Shown: positions 1-6,230 of the stretch, piece by piece
Numbering within the stretch: position 1 is the stretch's first letter
Layout: each line of letters opens with the position of its first letter
NCBI GenBank assembly: GCA_003162995.1
Contig: PLUZ01000327.1
Span: 1 to 8,910 of the forward strand
DNA from: Methylocapsa sp.
GTDB taxonomy: Bacteria > Pseudomonadota > Alphaproteobacteria > Rhizobiales > Beijerinckiaceae
Direction: 5' to 3'
Length of the DNA stretch: 8,910 nt
Program-made: the position numbers and the translations under genes
Notes under the pieces: generated by a model
The model's input: only the letters and a program-made list of their open reading frames with translations
What the model was told of the DNA's origin: nothing
Database searches by the model: none

Positions 1-1123
1 TGCGCTCGGGAAGGCCGCCGACATTATGGTGCGATTTGATCGTGACCGACGGCCCGCCGCTGAACGAGACGCTTTCGATCACATCCGGATAAAGCGTGCC
101 CTGCCCCAAAAATTCCGGCATTCCGCGCCCATCGCCGGCGATCTTTTTGGCCTCGCGCTCGAAGGTCGCGATGAACAGGCGGCCGATGATTTTGCGCTTT
201 TCTTCCGGGTCGCTGATGCCGGTCAGGGCGCCGAGAAACAGCTCTCCCGCTTCGACATGAATGAGCGGAATATTGTAATGGCCGCGAAACAGGCCGACGA
301 CCTCCTCCGCCTCGCCAAGACGCAGCAGGCCGTGGTCGACAAAGACGCAGGTCAGGCGATCGCCGATCGCCTCATGGATCAACAGCGCGGCGACCGCCGA
401 ATCGACCCCGCCGGAGAGGCCGCACAAAACCCGGCCCCCGCCAACTTGGGCGCGGATCGCGGCGACGGCCTCGGCCCGGAACGCGCCCATCGTCCAATCC
501 GCCTTGAGCCCGGCGATCTTGTGAACGAAATTCGAAATCAATTTGGCGCCGTCCGGTGTATGCGCCACTTCAAGATGAAACTGCACGCCGTAGAGGCGGC
601 GCGATGGATCGGCGATCGCCGCCATCGGCGCGTTTCCCGAGGCCGCGATGCGGGAAAACCCTGACGGCAACTCGGTCACCGCATCGCCATGGCTCATCCA
701 GACAGGATAGGTTTGGCCTTTTTCCCACACCCCTTCAAAGAGAGCGCTTGGCTGCAAAACCTCGACTTCGGCGCGGCCGAACTCGCGCTTGTGCCCGGCC
801 GCGACCTTGCCGCCCAGTTGCGCCGCCATCACTTGCTGGCCGTAACAGATGCCGAGCACCGGCACCCCGGCGCCAAAAAGCGCATCCGGCGCGCGCGGCG
901 CACCTTCGTCATGCACGGAGGCGGGACCGCCCGACAGGATCACCGCTTTCGGCGAGAGGGCCGCGAAGGCCTCGGCTGCGCGTTGGGCGGGCGCGATCTC
1001 GCAATAGACGCCCGCCTCGCGGACGCGGCGCGCGATCAATTGCGTGACCTGCGAGCCGAAATCGACAATCAAGACCTTGTCGTGATGCAGAACAATGCTG
1101 TTGTGGAGCGGATCCTCCGCCAT
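1..1123 (-). CDS. guaA: GMP synthase (glutamine-hydrolysing), N-terminal 374 codons, cut by the window edge
   Basis: GuaA makes GMP from XMP, ATP and glutamine in the cytoplasm, the last step of guanine nucleotide synthesis. The N-terminal class I glutamine amidotransferase domain spans about residues 17-200. It shows [20 protein letters not shown] near the start, the nucleophile Cys93 in GICYGQQ, and the His183/Glu185 pair. The ATP pyrophosphatase domain follows, with P-loop SGGVDS at 237-242, FVDHGLLR at 261-268 and [11 protein letters not shown] at 341-351. The visible part ends at VGGLPER; the dimerisation domain lies outside the window. The ATG at 1123 was chosen because the frame has no ATG further upstream and the protein then begins about 17 residues before the conserved domain, but there is no strong Shine-Dalgarno. 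One oddity is FHLEV at 182-186, where class I amidotransferases normally have FHPEV. The gene is divergent from the lectin-like gene across a repeat-filled gap. The identification is very secure. Confidence 0.97.
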   Translation of the reverse strand, partial: MAEDPLHNSIVLHHDKVLIVDFGSQVTQLIARRVREAGVYCEIAPAQRAAEAFAALSPKAVILSGGPASVHDEGAPRAPDALFGAGVPVLGICYGQQVMAAQLGGKVAAGHKREFGRAEVEVLQPSALFEGVWEKGQTYPVWMSHGDAVTELPSGFSRIAASGNAPMAAIADPSRRLYGVQFHLEVAHTPDGAKLISNFVHKIAGLKADWTMGAFRAEAVAAIRAQVGGGRVLCGLSGGVDSAVAALLIHEAIGDRLTCVFVDHGLLRLGEAEEVVGLFRGHYNIPLIHVEAGELFLGALTGISDPEEKRKIIGRLFIATFEREAKKIAGDGRGMPEFLGQGTLYPDVIESVSFSGGPSVTIKSHHNVGGLPER

Positions 1124-1216
1124 CGATGAACCTATCCCGAGAGGCCAAGCCGTTCGCTTAGGCGATCACCCGTTCAGGCGCAAGCCGCTCGCGAGACTCG
1201 ATGGGTGAGACATCAG

Positions 1217-1280
1217 TTTTGTCCGATTCCGGGGCCCAATCGGACAAAAGTGTTTCACGTAAAACGTTTTTGTCCGATTG
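1217..1280. repeat. Nested inverted repeat, three copies of TTTTGTCCGATT
   Basis: The 12-mer TTTTGTCCGATT occurs at 1217-1228 and 1268-1279, and its exact reverse complement at 1238-1249. The first two arms make a 12-bp stem with a 9-nt loop. The second and third arms make a stem with an 18-nt spacer, and with one flanking base pair they form a 44-bp imperfect palindrome (1237-1280). A further degenerate arm (GGGCAAAA, 1283-1290) follows. The arrangement resembles dispersed intergenic palindromes of methylotrophic Hyphomicrobiales, but that likeness is from memory. Confidence 0.85.
1251..1266. promoter_or_regulatory. parS-like site at the centre of the palindrome
   Basis: TGTTTCACGTAAAACG matches the bacterial ParB-binding consensus TGTTTCACGTGAAACA at 14 of 16 bases. 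The inner 14-mer differs at one base. Its centre (1258.5) coincides exactly with the centre of the surrounding 44-bp palindrome. The match is direct; ParB binding is inference. The alternative is that the parS likeness is just the core of a dispersed palindromic repeat. Confidence 0.4.
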
Positions 1281-1291
1281 GAGGGCAAAAC

Positions 1292-1334
1292 CTTACAAGG
1301 CCTCAGACAGCGGCTTCGCCTTTAAACTTGTAAG
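1292..1334. repeat. Inverted repeat CTTACAAG / CTTGTAAG
   Basis: Perfect 8-bp arms lie at 1292-1299 and 1327-1334. A second internal pair, AAGGC (1298-1302) and GCCTT (1318-1322), offers an alternative fold. It abuts the TTTTGTCCGATT cluster and looks like the distal half of the same repeat element. It is not followed by a run that would make it a clear terminator on either strand. Confidence 0.6.
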
Positions 1335-1515
1335 ATCGATCGATTTTTTTGGTACGATTTCAGGATGGCGGGACGAAGCGCGGCGCAGGGACATGGGCGA
1401 GCGGAATGGCGCAACACGGTTCTCAGAACGGACGAGCTGGACTATGTTACCTTAGCGTAAAACCGGATTGGCCGCCCATCTGATCATGCCAGGTCACCGA
1501 ACGCAGGAGGCGTAT

Positions 1516-1890
1516 ATGGGGGAGAGGGGCTTAGCCGGGCCGGGAGCGGCTGGCCGGAAGCTGGCCGCGCGGAGTCGAGCCGCATGGGCATACCTGCCGC
1601 TCTCCCTGTGCTTCGTCTTGCCTCTGGCAACCAATCAGAAGGCGGTTGCTCAAGACTTCCACCCGACCATGGTCGAGACCGGCTTGGTCAACACGGATGG
1701 CCACGTCGCGTTTAATCCCGCGTTCCCGAATTCCCCGACCGTTGTTCTTTCTGTCACGCGCGTCTTGGATGCAACGTCCGGATGCGCTCCAGCCGTGAAA
1801 AATGTGACGAAGACGGGTTTTGATTATACTTCCAATTGTAATGCAGGCTTTAAATATCCATCGACATGGATTGCAACCTTGCAGCAATAA
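1516..1890 (+). CDS. Secreted H-type-lectin-like protein, 124 aa
   Basis: The ATG at 1516 follows an excellent Shine-Dalgarno, AGGAGG at 1505-1510, with 5 bases of spacing. An in-frame TTG at 1468 would give a longer protein but lacks such a site. The N-terminus is basic (RKLAARSR) with a hydrophobic stretch at about 24-38 and a likely signal peptidase site after AVA (43-45), so export is expected. The mature part of about 79 residues fits the H-type lectin fold by pattern: VAFNPAF (64-70), SPTVVLSVTRVLDA (73-86), NVTKTGF (96-102) and the terminal STWIATL (116-122). Two cysteines (90 and 108) could form a disulphide. Members of this family bind sugars, N-acetylgalactosamine in the best-known snail agglutinin, but the ligand here is unknown. 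It faces the Thr/Ser-rich secreted protein convergently, 126 bp away. The gene is fairly sure; the lectin assignment is moderate. Confidence 0.72.
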   Translation: MGERGLAGPGAAGRKLAARSRAAWAYLPLSLCFVLPLATNQKAVAQDFHPTMVETGLVNTDGHVAFNPAFPNSPTVVLSVTRVLDATSGCAPAVKNVTKTGFDYTSNCNAGFKYPSTWIATLQQ

Positions 1891-2016
1891 TTTGTCTGTC
1901 GATCCGGCAAACTCGCCGCCGCGTCGCCCGCGCCTCATTCCTTTCTTGCTTGGGACGCGGGTGGCTTGCTCCGGGAGGGCGGCGAGCCGTGCATTTCTGC
2001 CCGTCGCGCACGTTGA
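1891..2016. other. Convergent gap between two secreted-protein genes
   Basis: Both flanking genes end here. Arms CTCGCCGCC (1912-1920) and GGCGGCGAG (1978-1986) are perfect inverted repeats 57 bases apart. Inside them GCGTC/GACGC (1921-1925, 1954-1958) and CCCGCG/CGCGGG also pair. A large GC-rich structure could stop transcription from both sides, but there is no T-run, so I do not call an intrinsic terminator. Confidence 0.3.
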
Positions 2017-2409
2017 TCAGTTGCACAATTCGTTCGCCGGCGGAAAATCTGGGCAGGTTGGAATGGACGACGTGTTGCTGCCAGCCCCGCCGCTCGATCC
2101 GGACGCGGCCCTCGACCCGGTCGCGCTGCTCGATCCGGACGCAGCACTCGACCCGGTCGCGCTGCTCGATCCATAGCCACTCGTGTTCGGGGCGGTGGGT
2201 ACGTTGCAGAACGTCGCAACCATTTCCTCTACGCAGATAACGCCGGTTGAGGTGCTGGTTGTTGTGCCGTTTAAGGTGCGCGTTGTTGTCCCGTTTAAGG
2301 TGCCCGTTGTTGTGCCGGTTGAGGTGCCCGTTGTTGTGCGGGTAACGACTTGCGCTGCGACTGGCGACGTCGCCAAGAGCAGTGCAGTGATCAACGCGAG
2401 TTTCTTCAT
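2017..2409 (-). CDS. Secreted Thr/Ser/Gly-rich repeat protein with four cysteines, 130 aa
   Basis: The ATG at 2409 gives MKKLALITALLLATSPVAAQ, a textbook signal peptide with cleavage expected after VAA or VAAQ. The frame is open further upstream, but starting there would bury this signal peptide. A purine-rich stretch (GAGAGCGCAG) precedes the ATG. The mature chain has four 8-residue Thr-rich repeats of type TTTGTSTG at 25-56, a short block with Cys59 and Cys68, two 12-residue Ser/Ala/Gly repeats (SATGSSAASGSS type) at 83-106, and a tail with Cys119 and Cys129. Both repeat blocks are also tandem repeats in the DNA. Two NGT sequons lie in the Thr block. I do not recognise the family. The low-complexity, mucin-like composition suggests an extended surface or extracellular protein. 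Because repeats keep all frames open, the main support is the signal peptide. Confidence 0.62.
   Translation of the reverse strand: MKKLALITALLLATSPVAAQVVTRTTTGTSTGTTTGTLNGTTTRTLNGTTTSTSTGVICVEEMVATFCNVPTAPNTSGYGSSSATGSSAASGSSSATGSRAASGSSGGAGSNTSSIPTCPDFPPANELCN
2092..2172. repeat. 36-bp tandem repeat, 2.25 copies
   Basis: Units at 2092-2127 and 2128-2163 differ at two positions, followed by 9 bases of a third copy (2164-2172). They encode the 12-residue Ser/Ala/Gly repeats of the minus-strand secreted protein. The period is a multiple of three, so copy-number change would keep the frame. Confidence 0.9.
2242..2337. repeat. 24-bp tandem repeat, four copies
   Basis: Four consecutive 24-base units begin at 2242, 2266, 2290 and 2314, each ending in GTTGTTGT. 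They encode the 8-residue Thr-rich repeats (residues 25-56) of the minus-strand secreted protein. Units 2 and 3 share TTTAAGG where units 1 and 4 have GTTGAGG, so the pattern is A-B-B-A, suggesting duplication or gene conversion within the array. Confidence 0.9.
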
Positions 2410-2612
2410 CTGCGCTCTCGTTCTTCGGTGGTCCATCCCCGACCAAGCGATGCGTATTGGCCGCTATCGAACCAGAGCGTGCTCATCCTGACGCCGGCCT
2501 ACGAGGACACGCTTCGCTCCCTCAACTTGCTTAACCGCGCCGGCCAATAACCGGTTCCTTGTTGCTCGCGTTTGTGCCGCACTTTTACTCCGGCTAGCCG
2601 CTGCATTGCTAA

Positions 2613-2649
2613 CGCCTTGAGAAGCGTCTTGATCAGCCGCTTCAAGGCG
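2613..2649 (-). terminator. Hairpin 7 bp past the leuC stop
   Basis: Arms at 2613-2626 and 2638-2649 form a 12-bp stem (CGCCTT + GAAGCG against CGCTTC + AAGGCG) with a 2-base bulge at 2619-2620 and an 11-nt loop. The position just after the leuC stop (2656) suggests transcription termination or 3'-end protection. No U-run follows on the minus strand, so it is not a classical intrinsic terminator. Confidence 0.5.
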
Positions 2650-2655
2650 CGCGGT

Positions 2656-4062
2656 TCAATGCCACTCCCGAATATCAACAAAATGCCCGGCGATTGCCGC
2701 CGCCGCCGCCATCGCGGGCGAGACGAGATGGGTGCGGCCCTTAAAACCTTGGCGGCCCTCAAAATTGCGGTTCGAGGTCGAGGCGCAGCGCTCACCCGGC
2801 GCCAGCTTGTCCGGGTTCATCGCCAGGCACATCGAACAGCCGGGCTCGCGCCACTCGAATCCAGCGGCCAAAAATATCGCATCAAGTCCCTCGGCTTCTG
2901 CCTGCTGCTTGACGAGGCCAGACCCCGGCACGACCATGGCGTTGACGGAGCCCGCGACATGCTTACCCGCGACCATCTTGGCGGCGGCGCGCAGATCCTC
3001 GATCCTGCCATTGGTGCAGGAGCCGATGAACACCCGGTCGATGTTGATATCCGTGATTTTCTCGCCGCCCTTCAGCCCCATGTAATTTAGGGCGCGCGCG
3101 ATTGAGGCTTTTTTCGTCTCGCTCAAACCGGCTTCGAGGGACGGCACGGTGCCGGTGATCGTGGCGACATCCTGCGGGCTGGTGCCCCAGGTAACGAGCG
3201 GCGGCAATTGGCTGGCGTCGAGGCGGACTTCCTTGTCGAAGACGGCGCCCTCGTCGGAATGCAAGCTCTCCCAATGACGCATGGCGGCGTCCCAGGCCGC
3301 GCCCGCTGGCGCCTTCGGCCTGCCTTTGAGATAAGCGAAGGTCTTGGCGTCGGGCGCGATCATGCCGGCGCGCGCGCCCGCCTCGATCGTCATGTTGCAA
3401 ACGGTCATCCGCCCTTCCACCGACAAAGCGCGGATCGCCGCGCCCGCATATTCGATCACATGGCCAGTGCCGCCGGCTGTGCCGATCTCGCCGATGATCG
3501 CGAGCACGATATCCTTGGCGCCGACCCCCTCGCCGAGCACGCCATCGACGGTGATCCGCATATTCTTGGCCTTGTCCTGGATCAGGGTCTGGGTGGCAAG
3601 AACATGCTCGACCTCGGAGGTGCCGATGCCATGCGCGAGCGCGCCAAAGGCGCCATGCGTCGAGGTATGGCTATCGCCGCAGACGATCGTCGTGCCCGGC
3701 AGCGTAAAACCTTGTTCGGGGCCGATCACATGAACGATGCCTTGGCGAAGGTCGTGCTCATTGAAATATTCGATGCCGAACTCCCGGGCATTCTCGGCGA
3801 GCTGTTCGACCTGAATGCGGCTTTCGGGATCGTCGATGCCATGCGAGCGATCGGTGGTGGGGACATTGTGATCGACGACCGCGAGCGTTTTTTGCGGCGC
3901 ACGAACGCGCCGGCCGCTCAACCGCAACCCCTCGAAGGCCTGCGGGCTCGTCACCTCATGCACCAGATGGCGGTCGATGTAGATCAAGCTCGCGCCATCG
4001 GCTTCGGCATGGACGAGATGATCGTCCCAGATTTTATCATAGAGGGTGCGAGGCTGCGCCAT
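2656..4062 (-). CDS. leuC: 3-isopropylmalate dehydratase, large subunit, 468 aa
   Basis: LeuC, with the small subunit LeuD, isomerises 2-isopropylmalate to 3-isopropylmalate in leucine synthesis, in the cytoplasm. It is an aconitase-family enzyme with a [4Fe-4S] cluster. The ligands are visible as Cys349 in IGSCTNGR and Cys409 and Cys412 in [11 protein letters not shown]. Other family blocks are [20 protein letters not shown] (28-47), DHNVPTTD (64-71), [14 protein letters not shown] (127-140) and NRNFEGRQG (431-439). Length is normal and the frame is intact. The ATG at 4062 ([15 protein letters not shown]) follows AGGGA with 8 bases of spacing; an upstream in-frame start would add 15 non-homologous residues. 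A possible minus-strand promoter is TTGCGA (4132-4127) and TAAATG (4110-4105), 16 apart. leuD is not seen directly downstream: the next 240 bases hold no coding sequence for it. Confidence 0.97.
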   Translation of the reverse strand: MAQPRTLYDKIWDDHLVHAEADGASLIYIDRHLVHEVTSPQAFEGLRLSGRRVRAPQKTLAVVDHNVPTTDRSHGIDDPESRIQVEQLAENAREFGIEYFNEHDLRQGIVHVIGPEQGFTLPGTTIVCGDSHTSTHGAFGALAHGIGTSEVEHVLATQTLIQDKAKNMRITVDGVLGEGVGAKDIVLAIIGEIGTAGGTGHVIEYAGAAIRALSVEGRMTVCNMTIEAGARAGMIAPDAKTFAYLKGRPKAPAGAAWDAAMRHWESLHSDEGAVFDKEVRLDASQLPPLVTWGTSPQDVATITGTVPSLEAGLSETKKASIARALNYMGLKGGEKITDINIDRVFIGSCTNGRIEDLRAAAKMVAGKHVAGSVNAMVVPGSGLVKQQAEAEGLDAIFLAAGFEWREPGCSMCLAMNPDKLAPGERCASTSNRNFEGRQGFKGRTHLVSPAMAAAAAIAGHFVDIREWH

Positions 4063-4191
4063 AGGGCAATTCCCTGCCGCTGGTTGCGGCTCTTGCAAAA
4101 ATACCATTTAGAGTGGCAGTTCTTACTCGCAAGAAGCAGCGGGGGGAAGTACCCTCGCAATCCTCAATGATTCTGACGCGCGGAGGAACCC
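4063..4191. promoter_or_regulatory. Divergent promoter region, leuC and VOC gene
   Basis: These 129 bases separate two divergently read genes and must hold at least the leuC promoter. A 5-bp perfect stem, GCCGC (4076-4080) and GCGGC (4086-4090), lies just upstream of the leuC ribosome binding site and would be in the leuC leader. A GGAGGA Shine-Dalgarno (4182-4187) serves the plus-strand gene. I see no leucine-rich leader peptide or attenuator. Confidence 0.45.
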
Positions 4192-4602
4192 ATGCGCCCG
4201 CCTCGCCCGCCTGTTGCGCCCTATCTGACCGTTTCCCCCGCAATGGCGGCGATCGCTTTTTACGGCACCGTTTTCGGCGCGAAGCAACGCGCGCTCATGC
4301 CCGCGTTCGATGGGCTGCGAATCATGCATTGCGAGCTTGAAATCAACGGCGGCTCGGTCATGCTTTCCGACGCCTTTTCCGAATTCGGCCATACGCGCGT
4401 GCCGCTACCGGGCGAACTTGCGACGGTCTCCGTCAGCTTGGAATATGCCGAGGCCAAGATGGTCGACGATATCTTCGCGAAGGCCACCAGTCTCGGCGCC
4501 AAGGGCGAGACGAATCCGATGAATTCGTTTTGGGGTACCAGGGTCGCGACGTTTCGCGATCCCTTCGGTCACCGCTGGATCTTGAACGCGCCAGTTACCT
4601 GA
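4192..4602 (+). CDS. VOC superfamily protein, PhnB-like glyoxalase fold, 136 aa
   Basis: The ATG at 4192 has GGAGGA 4 bases upstream. The protein matches the PhnB-like branch of the vicinal oxygen chelate superfamily: APYLTVSPAMAAIAFYGTVF (9-28) is the first beta-alpha unit, IMHCELEINGGSVMLSD (44-60) the second strand pair, and ATFRDPFGHRWIL (119-131) the closing motif. Length is typical for a single-subunit member that works as a dimer. His46 and Glu50 are candidate metal-site residues by position only. Members include glyoxalases, dioxygenases and antibiotic-binding proteins, and the PhnB branch has no firmly known reaction, so I give no substrate. The gene sits alone on its strand between leuC and rplS, ending 41 bp from the rplS stop. 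Confidence 0.88.
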   Translation: MRPPRPPVAPYLTVSPAMAAIAFYGTVFGAKQRALMPAFDGLRIMHCELEINGGSVMLSDAFSEFGHTRVPLPGELATVSVSLEYAEAKMVDDIFAKATSLGAKGETNPMNSFWGTRVATFRDPFGHRWILNAPVT

Positions 4603-4643
4603 AGCACGCCCGAAGCCTTGGCCGCAGCATGGACTTGCTGGGC

Positions 4644-5090
4644 TTATTCGGCGGCGGGAGCGGCCTTTTTTGCCTTGGCGGCTGCCTTGGTCGCTTTCTG
4701 GGAAGCCTCCCGCGCGGCCTTGGCGGCGGGCGATTCCATTTTTTCCGCGATACGTGCCGACTTGCCGCGCCGGTCACGCAGATAATAGAGCTTGGCGCGC
4801 CGGACCTTGCCGCGCCGCACGAGCTTGATCGATTCGATGTTCGGCGAAAAAACCGGGAAAACGCGCTCGACGCCTTCCCCGTAGGAAATCTTTCGAACGG
4901 TGAAGCTTTCGTTGATGCCGCCGCCGTTGCGGGCGATGCAGACGCCTTCATACGCCTGCACGCGGGTGCGTTCGCCTTCCGTCACCTTGACATTCACGAT
5001 GACGGTATCGCCTGGCTGAAACGGCGGTATCGTCTTGCCGGCCAACAGCTTGGCAGCTTGCTCGGCCTCGAGTTGCTCGATGATATTCAT
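4644..5090 (-). CDS. rplS: 50S ribosomal protein L19, 148 aa
   Basis: L19 sits at the 30S-50S interface of the ribosome. The family core is plain: [11 protein letters not shown] start, [13 protein letters not shown] (24-36), [19 protein letters not shown] (40-58), [18 protein letters not shown] (62-79), and [20 protein letters not shown] (85-104). The ATG at 5090 fits the family start; an in-frame start at 5141 would add 17 unrelated residues. The Shine-Dalgarno is weak (only TAGG). About 30 residues after the core form an Ala/Lys-rich tail ([10 protein letters not shown]...AAPAAE), an extension common in alphaproteobacteria that makes it longer than the roughly 115 residues of enteric L19. 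In many bacteria rplS ends the rpsP-rimM-trmD operon; here the gene upstream is an unrelated membrane protein 237 bp away, so it seems to have its own promoter. Confidence 0.97.
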   Translation of the reverse strand: MNIIEQLEAEQAAKLLAGKTIPPFQPGDTVIVNVKVTEGERTRVQAYEGVCIARNGGGINESFTVRKISYGEGVERVFPVFSPNIESIKLVRRGKVRRAKLYYLRDRRGKSARIAEKMESPAAKAAREASQKATKAAAKAKKAAPAAE

Positions 5091-5177
5091 GCGATAAAAC
5101 CTAATCGTTTCGCCAGATTTGTCCGGCGAGCGTTTCGACACGCTGTTTTAAGTTGAACGAACAGCCTCTACACGAGA

Positions 5178-5203
5178 CGCCCCGGCTTGTCGAGGCCAGG
5201 GCG
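5178..5203 (-). other. Hairpin in the region upstream of rplS
   Basis: Arms 5178-5186 and 5195-5203 pair over 9 positions around an 8-nt loop. Read as minus-strand RNA all nine pair (one G-U); as plus-strand RNA one position is a C-A mismatch. That favours the minus strand, placing it about 90-110 nt upstream of the rplS start. It could be a leader structure or the end of the upstream transcript. Confidence 0.35.
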
Positions 5204-5252
5204 GAAAAATCCGGATGAGAGCCATCCGAAGTCCTTGAGCCTACGTCCTTAT

Positions 5253-5276
5253 CGAAAAAGCCGAGCAACTTTTTCG
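5253..5276. repeat. CGAAAAAG / CTTTTTCG inverted repeat
   Basis: Perfect 8-bp arms (5253-5260 and 5269-5276) flank an 8-nt loop, 52 bp past the stop of the minus-strand membrane protein gene. The sequence around it recalls short dispersed repeats of Hyphomicrobiales intergenic DNA (memory only). The A/T-rich stem could also act as a weak terminator for that gene. Confidence 0.5.
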
Positions 5277-5327
5277 GGACAAGCTCTAAGCGGCGGACCT
5301 CCGCACGCAGCGGGCGATCGGCACCGC

Positions 5328-5849
5328 TTATGGCACCCGCTCGTAAGTTGTCACTCCGTCGGTGTATGTATCAATAAGATCGAAGCGGTTCTTGTTTTGC
5401 GGCGCGATCGTCGTCGTGTATTTTTTTCCGTCCGAGAGTTGGACATAGACCTTTCCCGCCTCCGTCAGCTGGTATTTGCCGACCAGTGGCGCGGGAATTT
5501 CCGGAGCCGCCGCACCCGCGGTGCCAGACTCTGGCGCAGCCGGCGCCGCACTTTCTGTTTGTGGAGCAGCTGGTGCCGCATTGTCTTGCGCCGGAGCGGA
5601 TGCGATGGTCAAGCTGACAGTTTTGTCCGCCCGGAAGACGAGGTGTTCTGGTCCGCGCGTGGACTTCCACTCCCCGACGATCTGACTATTCGCATTGGGC
5701 AGCGAGCGTTGCAACTTCGCGATGCTTAGCCGGTTGTAGCCGATGATGAAAACGACGCCGACAATCACGATAATAATATCGAGAGTCCCTATTCTGGTGC
5801 GCTTTCCTGGTGGGGTTGTGCCCTTTCCTGATGGGGCCGGCCGCGCCAT
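5328..5849 (-). CDS. Unrecognised single-pass membrane protein with a periplasmic domain, 173 aa
   Basis: The ATG at 5849 (MARPAPSGKG) has a strong Shine-Dalgarno, GGGAGGAA. The frame is open upstream to 5942, but that stretch looks non-coding. A basic, proline-rich N-terminus precedes one membrane segment at about 22-38 (GTLDIIIVIVGVVFIIGYNR), giving a cytoplasmic N-terminus and an exported C-terminus. The exported part starts with VGEWKSTRGPEHLVFRADKT (58-77), a pattern like the first strands of lipocalin-like or META-type beta domains. It is interrupted by a low-complexity Ala/Pro/Ser linker (84-120) and resumes with LVGKYQLTEAGKVYVQLSDG (122-141) and RFDLIDTYTDG (155-165). The split-by-linker layout is notable. 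No catalytic motif is seen and I assign no function. It lies on the same strand as rplS but 237 bp away, so probably not co-transcribed. Confidence 0.78.
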   Translation of the reverse strand: MARPAPSGKGTTPPGKRTRIGTLDIIIVIVGVVFIIGYNRLSIAKLQRSLPNANSQIVGEWKSTRGPEHLVFRADKTVSLTIASAPAQDNAAPAAPQTESAAPAAPESGTAGAAAPEIPAPLVGKYQLTEAGKVYVQLSDGKKYTTTIAPQNKNRFDLIDTYTDGVTTYERVP

Positions 5850-5962
5850 GGTCACTTCCTCCCGGTGATTTTCCCTTGTCGAGTACGGCGGCAATCTTGG
5901 TTGACCGCTTCCGCTTGGCTCGTTGAGGGTACTGACTAGCATTATTATGTCTCCACCTTCAA

Positions 5963-5986
5963 GATTGGCAAGACGATTGGCAAGTC
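5963..5986. repeat. 12-bp direct repeat, possible operator
   Basis: GATTGGCAAGAC (5963-5974) and GATTGGCAAGTC (5975-5986) differ at one base and are spaced slightly over one helical turn. The site is 114 bp upstream of the minus-strand start and 245 bp upstream of the regulator start. A regulator binding site is possible; chance cannot be excluded. Confidence 0.4.
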
Positions 5987-6164
5987 ACAGGCAAACACGT
6001 TCACGCGATCACGCTGCGGACTCCGCAAGCCTAGACCTTGACAGGAACATGGGCCAAACGGACAAGCCCGAACGAACCGTCGCTTCACCAACACATTTAA
6101 GCTTACTTTTTGTACGCCCTAGCCCCGGCTCGATACCAAATCGCTTTCCACAGAAGTCGAGGAA

Positions 6165-6179
6165 GCCGCCATGGGCGGC
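6165..6179 (+). other. Short GC hairpin upstream of the LuxR-type gene
   Basis: GCCGCC (6165-6170) and GGCGGC (6174-6179) form a perfect 6-bp stem with the loop ATG, about 51 nt before the regulator start codon. It would probably be in the 5' leader and could affect translation or elongation. No U-run follows, so it is not a terminator. Confidence 0.35.
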
Positions 6180-6230
6180 AATCCGCGAACTTGAGCATTG
6201 TGAATGGCCTCGCGCTGCTAGGACCGTGTC

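Larger units (their letters stand above)
1124..1515. other. Divergent 392-bp intergenic region between guaA and the lectin-like gene
   Basis: This gap must hold the promoters of guaA (minus) and probably of the lectin-like gene (plus). No clear -35/-10 pair stands out on either strand. About 120 bp in the middle (1217-1334) is a cluster of inverted repeats, listed separately, followed by a T-run at 1344-1350. A short frame at 1365-1460 (31 codons, ATG) and a longer one at 1201-1455 are open, but neither has a convincing ribosome binding site. The longer one reads straight through the repeats. I do not call a gene here. Confidence 0.7.
5850..6230. other. Divergent 381-bp intergenic region upstream of the LuxR-type gene
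   Basis: This holds the promoters of the membrane protein gene (minus) and the LuxR-type regulator (plus). A near-perfect 12-bp direct repeat, GATTGGCAAGAC then GATTGGCAAGTC, lies at 5963-5986. TTGACA occurs at 6038-6043 but without a good -10 at the right distance. A plus-strand frame is open across most of the gap and its stop overlaps the regulator's ATG (ATGA), but its codon use is not GC-biased and it lacks a ribosome binding site, so I do not call it. Confidence 0.6.

Noticed and set aside
26..664. Plus-strand open frame of 212 codons across guaA
   Set aside because: It is antisense to conserved GuaA codons, and the translation is rich in Arg, Ala and Asp as expected of a shadow frame.
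1201..1455. Plus-strand frame of 84 codons between guaA and the lectin-like gene
   Set aside because: It reads through the inverted repeats, has no ribosome binding site and no protein-like pattern.
1365..1460. 31-codon plus-strand frame with an ATG
   Set aside because: There is no proper spacing from a Shine-Dalgarno and no recognisable motif; length alone is not evidence.
1820..2491. Several overlapping frames on both strands over the tandem repeats
   Set aside because: Repeats with periods divisible by three keep all frames open. Only the frame with the signal peptide is supported.
3208..4170. Plus-strand open frame of 320 codons across leuC
   Set aside because: It is antisense to a complete, well-conserved leuC. 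Long antisense frames are common in GC-rich DNA, and its translation has no recognisable domain.
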